A DNA stretch of 39,125 bases, from the NCBI GenBank assembly GCA_023267435.1, contig JAHFNH010000003.1:76717-115841 (forward strand), in the 5' to 3' direction. This stretch comes from Candidatus Nomurabacteria bacterium. GTDB taxonomy: Bacteria; Patescibacteriota; Minisyncoccia; Phycocordibacterales; UBA9973. This document shows positions 21,204 to 28,920 of this stretch, in pieces (position 1 is the first letter of the stretch; each line of letters opens with the position of its first letter). The position numbers and the translations under genes are program-made. The notes under the pieces are model-generated. The model did no database searches, had not been told where the DNA came from, and saw nothing but the letters and a program-made list of their open reading frames with translations.

Positions 21204-22331
21204 TTATTGTAATTTTCGCAAAGCTAAACCTAACGCAATTGCAAACTCGGGACCTGTCGTTTCGAGAACTTTTCCTAAAAATGCCGGTGCGCCGATTTTT
21301 GAAAATGGATTTCCGATTTTTACTTCCGCTCGAAAATTATTTGATGCTGTTTCCGGTAAACCTTTCAAAAGAGAACCTCCGCCTGTGAGTATAACCTTGC
21401 TGATAGTCCGATTGTACTTCTTCTCGTATCCTAATAATACATTATTCGTTTCTGAAAAGATATAGTCGGTGTGGATTTTGATGATGTCGGACAAACTTTT
21501 TTCCGCAGGACTTCCGAAAAGTCCGAATTCTTTTTTCATTTCTTCCGCTTTGGAATATGGAATACTTAAAGATTTGGAAATGGCATCGGTTATATCTGCT
21601 CCCCCGCGGTTTATAATATGAAAACCTCTGACTGATCCGAATTCGACAATAGAAAGCTTAGTATGCGATGCGCCGAAATCCATAAGGAGTACTGGTGAGA
21701 GCTCATGTTCAAAATTTGCGCGAATGGAAGAAAAAATTTCTATCTCAAAAAATCCTGCTTCGAGAGAACATTGAGAAACCAAAGATCGATATTTAGAAAC
21801 TGCATCATTCTGAATTGCCACAACTAATACTTCTGTCTTATCGGCTGGAAGAGATGCTAAATCAGGATTATTCGCTTCTTCAAAGGAAGCTTCTTTTTTA
21901 GGAAGGACAAACCAATCAAGTGAAACTTCTGTAATCGGCACAGGAATATATTTGCGAGCTTCCGTTGGAATAATGGACGCCAATTCACTTTGTTTAACCT
22001 GTGCTGGCAAATCGATGGTAAAAATAAGACTCGACTGTACTGGAACAGAAAGAGCCACGGACGGAGTCGTAACGCCGGATTGTTTTAAAACTTCTTTCAA
22101 TGCCTCGACTATTTTTTCAGCCGGTAAATTGGTAACACGTCCATTATCAAGATCAGCATAAGGACCCAATGCAATGGCTCCGTAAGTTTCAAGTACGGCT
22201 TTTCCGTTTTTTTTCTTTATTTCAACCACTTTAATCGACGAAGAACCGATGTCTATGCCGACAGCGCTATCGCTTCCACCACCTCCGAACAGGTTTCCAC
22301 TTGAGAAAAATTTTTTAAAAGGATTGTCCAT
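21204..22331 (-). CDS. pilM: PilM, actin-like type IV pilus assembly protein
   Basis: AVGIDIGSSSIKVVEIKKKNGKAVLE, LLMDFGASHTKLSIVEFG, KVILTGGGSLLKGLPE. Confidence 0.95.
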   Translation of the reverse strand: MDNPFKKFFSSGNLFGGGGSDSAVGIDIGSSSIKVVEIKKKNGKAVLETYGAIALGPYADLDNGRVTNLPAEKIVEALKEVLKQSGVTTPSVALSVPVQSSLIFTIDLPAQVKQSELASIIPTEARKYIPVPITEVSLDWFVLPKKEASFEEANNPDLASLPADKTEVLVVAIQNDAVSKYRSLVSQCSLEAGFFEIEIFSSIRANFEHELSPVLLMDFGASHTKLSIVEFGSVRGFHIINRGGADITDAISKSLSIPYSKAEEMKKEFGLFGSPAEKSLSDIIKIHTDYIFSETNNVLLGYEKKYNRTISKVILTGGGSLLKGLPETASNNFRAEVKIGNPFSKIGAPAFLGKVLETTGPEFAIALGLALRKLQ

Positions 22332-22347
22332 TTTCTTGAATTACGCT

Positions 22348-22357
22348 TATAATTATA
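22348..22357. promoter_or_regulatory. Putative bidirectional promoter: overlapping divergent -10 elements
   Basis: 10-bp palindrome TATAATTATA; plus-strand TATAAT (22348-22353) toward comF, minus-strand TGaTATAAT (22352-22360) toward pilM. Confidence 0.6.
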
Positions 22358-22363
22358 TCATAT

Positions 22364-23014
22364 ATGAATTTTTTAAACACCATATTAAATATAGCTTTCC
22401 CTGTAAACTGCATTTCCTGTGGCAAAAATGGTTCAGATTTGTGCTTGAAATGCCTCGAAGAATCTCCCGAAGCGGAACGCGAAAGTGCCAAATGGATATT
22501 TCCTATGTATGACTATCGACACCCTCCAGTAAAAAGATCTATCTGGCTTTTAAAATATAAAGGTAAGTTTAATCTGGCTGGCATCTTCGCGGAAGTTTTG
22601 TATGGCAGAATTATCGAAGAACTTTCAGATTTATCAGTAATGGAAAATTTCCGTGAGCCAATATTGATACCCATTCCCCTCGCCGGCAAGCGCAGGCACG
22701 AGCGCGGTTTTAATCAAGCTGAGCTTATTTGTAAAAAATTAATTAAATTAGATAAAAATAAAAATTTTAAACTCGAAACAGACGTCTTGATAAAACCGCA
22801 TGACACTAAACACCAAGCACAAGTTGAAAATAGAAATGAAAGATTAAAAAACATTGTCGGATCTTTCGACATAAAAAATCCAGAAAAAATAAAAGGAAGA
22901 AATATAATATTAATAGATGATGTCACCACCACCGGTGCGACTTTCAATGAAGCCAGAAAAATTTTAAAAAAACACGGCGCGAAAAAGATAATTGCTTTCG
23001 CTATCGCGCATTAA
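22364..23014 (+). CDS. comF: ComF-family phosphoribosyltransferase
   Basis: CISCGKNGSDLCLKC zinc finger, PIPLAGKRRHERGFNQAELI, IILIDDVTTTGATFNEARKILKKHGAKKI. Confidence 0.93.
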   Translation: MNFLNTILNIAFPVNCISCGKNGSDLCLKCLEESPEAERESAKWIFPMYDYRHPPVKRSIWLLKYKGKFNLAGIFAEVLYGRIIEELSDLSVMENFREPILIPIPLAGKRRHERGFNQAELICKKLIKLDKNKNFKLETDVLIKPHDTKHQAQVENRNERLKNIVGSFDIKNPEKIKGRNIILIDDVTTTGATFNEARKILKKHGAKKIIAFAIAH

Positions 23015-23020
23015 AAATAA

Positions 23021-23051
23021 AAAAAGACACTGAAATTTCCAATGTCTTTTT
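23021..23051. terminator. Bidirectional terminator between comF and a convergent hypothetical gene
   Basis: aaaaagaca...tgtcttttt inverted repeat with T/A tracts. Confidence 0.8.
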
Positions 23052-23069
23052 ATTTATTACTCTAATCCC

Positions 23070-23588
23070 TTATTTTTGCTCAGTCATTAATTTTGCAATT
23101 ATTGGAATAAATTTATTGTCTGGAGCAACAGATTCACCAATGATACGAGCAGTTTCTAAGAAAACTTCCCAATTATTAAAATTACTCATTGACCCTGAAT
23201 TGTGGATCGCTATTAACCATAATGTGCTAATAGCTTCATCAATCATTGATTCATGTCCGGATACACCAGCACAACCATTTATTAATGTTATTGCGCCAGG
23301 ATACTGTTCTAATGTATCATTTTCAAATTCCTTAGAGCGTATTTTTCCAAATGACAACGTCTGCATTACTTTTTTAACAGCAAATTGAAAATACTTCATT
23401 TGCTTTTCTACAGGAACATCTCCAATTTTTTCAACGGTTAATGTATCCCCGTATTTGTAATAATATGCAAGATAAAATCCTTTACACTGAGGTTTAGGAT
23501 TATCAGGTAAATTTTTAAGAGCTATTTCAAGCCTCATTAAAAATTCGTTCATATCGGAGTGAGCCACCGATTTAAAATGTGTTTCCAA
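23070..23588 (-). CDS. Hypothetical protein
   Basis: 172-aa ORF with terminator and promoter context; likely TTG start or a downstream ATG. Confidence 0.65.
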   Translation of the reverse strand: METHFKSVAHSDMNEFLMRLEIALKNLPDNPKPQCKGFYLAYYYKYGDTLTVEKIGDVPVEKQMKYFQFAVKKVMQTLSFGKIRSKEFENDTLEQYPGAITLINGCAGVSGHESMIDEAISTLWLIAIHNSGSMSNFNNWEVFLETARIIGESVAPDNKFIPIIAKLMTEQK

Positions 23589-23633
23589 TTTTCAAAGAAT
23601 TTATCCTGACAAGCGGATCGCTTTTGATTCAGA

Positions 23634-23663
23634 TGAATTATAACACAGACCGTACATAAAAGT
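23634..23663 (-). promoter_or_regulatory. Putative sigma70-like promoter
   Basis: Minus-strand TTGACT, 18-nt spacer, TATAAT with TG extension (TGTTATAAT); coordinates approximate. Confidence 0.6.
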
Positions 23664-23735
23664 CAAACAAATAACTGACTTTACTTTTTTATAAAATGTA
23701 TTACAATTAGTTAAATCAATCAATTCTTCGTAAAG

Positions 23736-24122
23736 ATGGAAAAAATAAGCGTTTGTATAGAGTTTCTGCGCAAAGGTGCTCACGAAGGCGTTCTTGTCAG
23801 CTACAAAGACTGGTTATCAGATCAAGAGGGGTACTCCTCTCCTTTCATAATAAAATATGACGAAAAGGATGCTTGTTTTAAAATAACTTTTCCCTCAAGA
23901 GAAGTTTCAGAAAAACATGCTTCTTTTTTAGAAAAAGAAAAAACATGCTTCATGGCTATCATCGCATATGATCAATACAATCAGTCTATGACACTAGGAA
24001 GACAGGAAATTAAATTAGGCATAGTCTGTAAATTTAAAAAATTTACAGAAGAAAAAATGGTGATTGAGATCACAAACTTCAATACCGAAGCGATTCCGCC
24101 TGAGGTATCAAAGAGAAAATAA
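23736..24122 (+). CDS. Hypothetical protein
   Basis: 128-aa ORF followed by a strong terminator. Confidence 0.65.
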   Translation: MEKISVCIEFLRKGAHEGVLVSYKDWLSDQEGYSSPFIIKYDEKDACFKITFPSREVSEKHASFLEKEKTCFMAIIAYDQYNQSMTLGRQEIKLGIVCKFKKFTEEKMVIEITNFNTEAIPPEVSKRK

Positions 24123-24133
24123 AACGCAGAAAC

Positions 24134-24166
24134 AAAAAGGAATGACTTAAAAGTTGTTCCTTTTTT
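24134..24166 (+). terminator. Rho-independent terminator
   Basis: aaaaaggaatgactt-aa-aagttgttccttttt, near-continuous stem plus T tract; overlaps the over-extended start of the next ORF. Confidence 0.85.
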
Positions 24167-24170
24167 ATGT

Positions 24171-24176
24171 TATACT
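24171..24176 (+). promoter_or_regulatory. Putative extended -10 for the ATP-grasp gene
   Basis: TGtTATACT, 7 nt before the ATG at 24184. Confidence 0.5.
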
Positions 24177-24183
24177 CATCTTT

Positions 24184-25371
24184 ATGAAACACTGCAAAGA
24201 TTGCGAACCAGCGCAAACAATACACTGGATAGCTTACACTTCTGTCTTGATAGGCTGGCTAAATCAGCCATTTCTCAATTTCATGGAATATGTTTTTAAA
24301 AATCCAGCTGAAGCTATTTCACGTAAAGTCTCCCTGCCTTTTATAAAAACAATGGTCTTTCTAAAGCTCGGTCATTTGTCAGACAAACCCGATGAAAAAG
24401 ATACTTGGCGTACGAAAGCATTTTGGGATGAAGCAGAAAGGCGCGGAATAAAAGTACGCGAATTTCATCTAGGTCCGATCAGAGATATTTTCATCGCTAA
24501 ATACAATGGCAAGACGATTTCCTTCGACGGATTGCCAAGACCAGAAAAAGAAAATACAAAATCATTGCAGTGGATGGACAATAAAGGAACAATGAAAAAG
24601 AAATTCCAAGCCATCAAATTACCCGTCGCAGATGGCGGAGTGGCTTGGAATCGTTTTCAAGCACTTAATATTTTTGGAAAAATTAGAAAGCCAGTAATTA
24701 CTAAACCAAATTTAGGATCCAGAAGCAGACATACAATGATACATCTAGAAACACCAGAAGATTTAATGATTGGATACAGAAAGGCAAAGAAACTCTCCCC
24801 TTTCGTTATTGTCGAGGAAGAATTAAATGGTTATCTTTTCCGTGGAACACTGATTGACGGAAAACTTGTCGGAGTGGTAAAACGCGACCAGCCGGCAATT
24901 ACAGGCGATGGAGTTCATACTGTGCGCGAACTTTGGGAAGAAGAAAATAAAAGACCGGAACGCAAGGGACCTATCTTTCATCCAATACTGATAGACCACG
25001 AAGCAGAAGTAGAACTTGCTCGACAAGGTGTAACAATGGAAAGTATTCCAGAAAAAGGAAAAGTTATTACCTTCTCTCAAAAGACGAGTCGAGGATGCGG
25101 AGGCACTACCACAGAACTGACAGAATTAACCCACCCAGAAAATATAATCATGCTCGAAAGAATTGGAACTTTTTTGGAAAATCCGATTGTTGGAGTCGAT
25201 TTTATAATAGAAGATATTACCAAACCGTGGTTCGAAGAACAGCACTGCGGAATCATAGAATTAAACAGTCTGCCTTTCATAGATCTTCACCACTACCCTC
25301 TTTTTGGTAAGCCAAATAATGTTGCTGGCAAGCTCTGGGATTTAGTCATACCTGAATCTAAAATAGATTAG
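24184..25371 (+). CDS. ATP-grasp protein related to the cyanophycin-synthetase/RimK-type ligase core
   Basis: KPNLGSRSRHT, FVIVEEELNGYLFRGTLIDGKLVGVVKRDQPAITGDGVHTVRELWEE, VGVDFIIED...GIIELNSLPFIDLH; start moved from 24154. Confidence 0.82.
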   Translation: MKHCKDCEPAQTIHWIAYTSVLIGWLNQPFLNFMEYVFKNPAEAISRKVSLPFIKTMVFLKLGHLSDKPDEKDTWRTKAFWDEAERRGIKVREFHLGPIRDIFIAKYNGKTISFDGLPRPEKENTKSLQWMDNKGTMKKKFQAIKLPVADGGVAWNRFQALNIFGKIRKPVITKPNLGSRSRHTMIHLETPEDLMIGYRKAKKLSPFVIVEEELNGYLFRGTLIDGKLVGVVKRDQPAITGDGVHTVRELWEEENKRPERKGPIFHPILIDHEAEVELARQGVTMESIPEKGKVITFSQKTSRGCGGTTTELTELTHPENIIMLERIGTFLENPIVGVDFIIEDITKPWFEEQHCGIIELNSLPFIDLHHYPLFGKPNNVAGKLWDLVIPESKID

Positions 25372-25390
25372 TTTTTGAAAAAATAAAAGC

Positions 25391-25396
25391 TATAAT
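25391..25396 (+). promoter_or_regulatory. Putative -10 element for the P-type ATPase gene
   Basis: TATAAT 9 nt upstream of the ATG at 25406. Confidence 0.45.
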
Positions 25397-25405
25397 GTAA
25401 CTTGT

Positions 25406-27259
25406 ATGATAGCTAAACTAAGAAGTTATTCATTTCCAGCGTGGATCGTACTCGCTAGTTGCGTTGTATTAATCATTTCTGGTTTTTTATTTATTTTCGG
25501 GAAAAAAGAATTAATTTCTGAAATATTTGAAATCAGTATTTTTGTACTCGCTTTGCCTCTTTGGATAAGCATCATCCGCGACATAATAAAAGGGCATTTC
25601 GGAGTCGACATCATTGCCGGCGTGGCAATTTTGGGCGCACTATTGCTTGGACAATTCTTACCTGGGTTAGTAATTATTTTAATGCTCTCCGGCGGACAAA
25701 CACTCGAAGCATATGCGATGCGCCGAGCGAGCCTTGAACTGACAAAACTTTTGGAAAAATCTCCCACGCGCGCGACCAAAAAAGAAAACGGTCTTTATAT
25801 AGAAGTTTCTGTAGATGAAATAAATCCAAACGATGAAATTTTAATAAAGTCGGGAGAAATAATTCCTGTCGATGGAATAGTTATCGAAGGAATTTCTTTA
25901 ATAGATGAATCAAGTCTGACCGGAGAATCAATACCAGTCGAAAAAATTTCCGGAAGTTTCGTATCTTCTGGAACAGAAAACACAACTGGTAATATTTTGA
26001 TTCGTGCGACAAAGATAGCGAAGGAAAGCCGTTATGCCAAAATAGTCTCATTGGTAAAAAGCGCTCAAGAATCTAAAGCTCCGATCGTCCGTCTCGCCGA
26101 TCAATACGCTGTTGTTTTTACTTTTATAACAATTGGAATATCTCTAATTGCCTGGCTTGTATTTCATGACGCAGTGCGAGTTCTGGCTGTGCTTGTAGTC
26201 GCTACGCCCTGCCCTCTGATATTAGCGACGCCGATCGCAATAATTTCCGGAATGAGCCGAGCGGCAAAATCAGGCATTATTGTAAAAAATGGCGGGGCAT
26301 TAGAAAACCTCGCAAACATCAGAAGTATCCTTTTTGATAAAACAGGCACGATCACTTTAGGCGTCCCTGAAATTGTAAAAATAGAAAACACAAAAGGAAA
26401 TCCTAATGAAATTATGAGCATTGCGGCATCTCTTAATCGCGGATCGTCTCATATTCTGGCACGTTCAATGGTAACTTTCGCTAATAAAGAAAAACTATTT
26501 TTCCATGAAACAATTAAATTCAAAGAATATTTCGGAGAAGGAGTCAGTGGTATTATTGAAGGTAAAAATTATTTTCTCGGCAAGCTGTCATTTTTAAAAT
26601 CACAAAATATTTCAATTCCATCCGAAATTGAAAAAGAACATGAAAAAAATAGAGATGATGGGAAGATGTCTGTTTATTTAGCGCGAGAAAAAGAAGTTCT
26701 GGGCGCAATAATATTTTCAGACACAGTAAGAAAAGACGCGGAAGGAATATTCCAAAAACTAACTTCTGAATATAATATTTCCTGCGCGATGGTTACCGGA
26801 GATCATGAAAATGTTGCACAGAGAATAGCTGATAGTATTGGTATAAAAAAAGTCTACGCTGATTGCCTGCCGGAAGAAAAAGTTTCAATTGTTAAAAAAA
26901 CAAATAAAGAAAACGGGCCAGTGGCTATGGTTGGCGACGGTATCAACGATGCTCCAGCGCTTGCGCAAGCAGACGTCGGCATTGCCATGGCGACACACGG
27001 TGATACAGCGACAGTCTACGCTTCTGATATGGTTATCATTCATAGCTCCATCAAACGCGTAGCAGATATATATCAAATCGCGCGAAAAACTATCATCATC
27101 GCCAAACAAGGAATACTTGTCGGCATTGGACTTTCAATCTGCGCTATGATATTGGCAACACTCGGGTTCATCAATCCCCTTTCCGGCGCGCTTCTACAGG
27201 AAGGAATAGATGTCCTCGTTATTCTAAGCGCACTCAGAGTTTCAAGAATAGTTATATAA
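25406..27259 (+). CDS. P1B-type heavy-metal-translocating ATPase with a TPC motif
   Basis: VVATPCPLILATPIAIISGMSRAAKSGIIVKNGGALE, FDKTGTITLG, SLTGESIPV, VAMVGDGINDAPALAQADVGIAM; no N-terminal CxxC HMA domain. Confidence 0.93.
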   Translation: MIAKLRSYSFPAWIVLASCVVLIISGFLFIFGKKELISEIFEISIFVLALPLWISIIRDIIKGHFGVDIIAGVAILGALLLGQFLPGLVIILMLSGGQTLEAYAMRRASLELTKLLEKSPTRATKKENGLYIEVSVDEINPNDEILIKSGEIIPVDGIVIEGISLIDESSLTGESIPVEKISGSFVSSGTENTTGNILIRATKIAKESRYAKIVSLVKSAQESKAPIVRLADQYAVVFTFITIGISLIAWLVFHDAVRVLAVLVVATPCPLILATPIAIISGMSRAAKSGIIVKNGGALENLANIRSILFDKTGTITLGVPEIVKIENTKGNPNEIMSIAASLNRGSSHILARSMVTFANKEKLFFHETIKFKEYFGEGVSGIIEGKNYFLGKLSFLKSQNISIPSEIEKEHEKNRDDGKMSVYLAREKEVLGAIIFSDTVRKDAEGIFQKLTSEYNISCAMVTGDHENVAQRIADSIGIKKVYADCLPEEKVSIVKKTNKENGPVAMVGDGINDAPALAQADVGIAMATHGDTATVYASDMVIIHSSIKRVADIYQIARKTIIIAKQGILVGIGLSICAMILATLGFINPLSGALLQEGIDVLVILSALRVSRIVI

Positions 27260-27279
27260 AAAGTAAAATTGCAAATAAA

Positions 27280-27313
27280 AAAACCATAGAGTCCGGAGAA
27301 CTCATATGGTTTT
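27280..27313. terminator. Bidirectional terminator between convergent genes
   Basis: aaaaccatagagt...actcatatggtttt inverted repeat. Confidence 0.75.
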
Positions 27314-27331
27314 GATTAATTTTTCTACTTT

Positions 27332-28183
27332 TTAGGAAGCATGGCTGGCGTTCAACGCAACAATAGTTCTATCCACCTCACTCAGTTTTACAAGAGTGAA
27401 AGCTGTAAATCCACCCATGATCAAACGGGTGGCAACAGTGTTTATTTTTGGATTATTATTGCTATTGAAATAGGTTTCCTGTTTTTTAAGCTCATTAGCA
27501 AAAGCCACGATGTCTTTCACTGAACAATTTATCTTTTGTGAAATAAAATCTTTCTGCTCGATGACCGCATCGGCAAATTCTATTTTATTTACAAAAGTAG
27601 TGTCATGAGTAAGGCAGGCAATAAATTCTATCAAATCAGTCAAGGTCAGGGTTATTTTTTTCATACCCAACTGTTCTGCCATATACGGATATTGGTCAGA
27701 AATCTCCTTAATCTTAGAATTTATTGTTACTGCAAAAACATTGATCCATTTTACCGATAAACTTTTTAACACCTTGCTGATCGATGATTTTTGGAATTCC
27801 AGGTGTTCAACCGGTGTAGTTGAAACGGTTTCAAAAATAAACTTAAAGGGCGCTGCTGTGCTAATTTTAGCAAGCCATTTAATAACACTGATTCCGTTAG
27901 CTTCATTGTACACCATGTAATAGTAAGCGATTAACTCAGCCTTTTCTTTTGAAAGAGTTGGCGTTTCTCCCTTTTTAAAATAATCAAGCAACGCTTGAAA
28001 CATTCCGGGATCAATACCAAATTTGATCATTTTTTCTCTTTCTTCTTTAAACCGGGCAATTATTTTTTCTGAGGAAAATCCCACCATGATGGCGAAAATA
28101 AAAAGTGCTACTTTTGCAACTGCGGGCTTAATTTCTGTTCTGATTAATGTTCCTGTAGTAGAAACTGATTTTGTTTTGTTCAT
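27332..28183 (-). CDS. Hypothetical protein with one N-terminal hydrophobic segment
   Basis: 283-aa ORF with terminator downstream and a long structured leader region upstream. Confidence 0.65.
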   Translation of the reverse strand: MNKTKSVSTTGTLIRTEIKPAVAKVALFIFAIMVGFSSEKIIARFKEEREKMIKFGIDPGMFQALLDYFKKGETPTLSKEKAELIAYYYMVYNEANGISVIKWLAKISTAAPFKFIFETVSTTPVEHLEFQKSSISKVLKSLSVKWINVFAVTINSKIKEISDQYPYMAEQLGMKKITLTLTDLIEFIACLTHDTTFVNKIEFADAVIEQKDFISQKINCSVKDIVAFANELKKQETYFNSNNNPKINTVATRLIMGGFTAFTLVKLSEVDRTIVALNASHAS

Positions 28184-28259
28184 AAGATTTGAATTTAAAG
28201 TTTATAGTTTTGAATTGTCGACATACTGTGTCGTCCAGGCAATGCATAACTCCGGATTA

Positions 28260-28306
28260 TGAAAAGCACGCACAGCACCAGAACCTGATGCGATCCGTGC
28301 TTTTCA
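28260..28306. other. 47-nt near-perfect hairpin, possible structured RNA or palindromic element
   Basis: 11-bp outer stem tgaaaagcacg/cgtgcttttca; inner 7-bp stem (GCATCAG-GTT-CTGGTGC on the minus strand, one G-T pair); symmetric 4x4 internal loop; no T tract. Confidence 0.7.
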
Positions 28307-28407
28307 CGATCCAATACAATTTAAATTATTTTTCAAAGAACCACAGAATAACACCTTAGCAAGATTCTAAGATTTTGTAAAGAGTTATCAAGAGAAATAA
28401 GAGAAAT

Positions 28408-28905
28408 TTATTTTATTTTATCTATAGTGACTTCTGAATCAGGATTGTAAGCATCCGGATCCATCGTAAGATGAGAGATATATTTTTCTTGCACCACAAA
28501 ATCTCCTAAAAATTTAATAAAATCAGCCTTGTGTTCTGTCTCGCCATTTTCAGCAAAATGATCCACAGGGTGTTCCTCGGGAGTAAACTCATAATGCCCT
28601 CTTATTTCCCCGTCTTCAAAAACACGCAAATGATATTGTCTGCTGAAGCTTTCTAGTTTGCGCCACGACAACACCTGGCCCGTATCAGTCCAAGCCACGA
28701 AATGATTTCCGAATCCCCATTTCTCATTCAAATGTTTTTTTAAACCCCCTAATGTTTTGTGCGGAGCCAACCAGCCGAGATGATATTTTTGTCTTTTTTT
28801 CTCATGCCAGACAAGACCCCATTTCAACAAATCTTTCTGAAGCATCGGGAAAAATCTATATATTCCTCGCCATATTTTTTGTTTTAATTTTTCAAAAAAA
28901 GTCAT
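28408..28905 (-). CDS. Hypothetical protein
   Basis: 165-aa ORF 15 nt downstream of a histidine kinase gene on the same strand. Confidence 0.7.
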   Translation of the reverse strand: MTFFEKLKQKIWRGIYRFFPMLQKDLLKWGLVWHEKKRQKYHLGWLAPHKTLGGLKKHLNEKWGFGNHFVAWTDTGQVLSWRKLESFSRQYHLRVFEDGEIRGHYEFTPEEHPVDHFAENGETEHKADFIKFLGDFVVQEKYISHLTMDPDAYNPDSEVTIDKIK

Positions 28906-28920
28906 AATATAATAAATTAT

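Noticed and set aside
24154-24183. N-terminal extension MFLFYVILIF of the ATP-grasp ORF
   Set aside because: It overlaps a strong terminator and promoter; the ATG at 24184 is preferred
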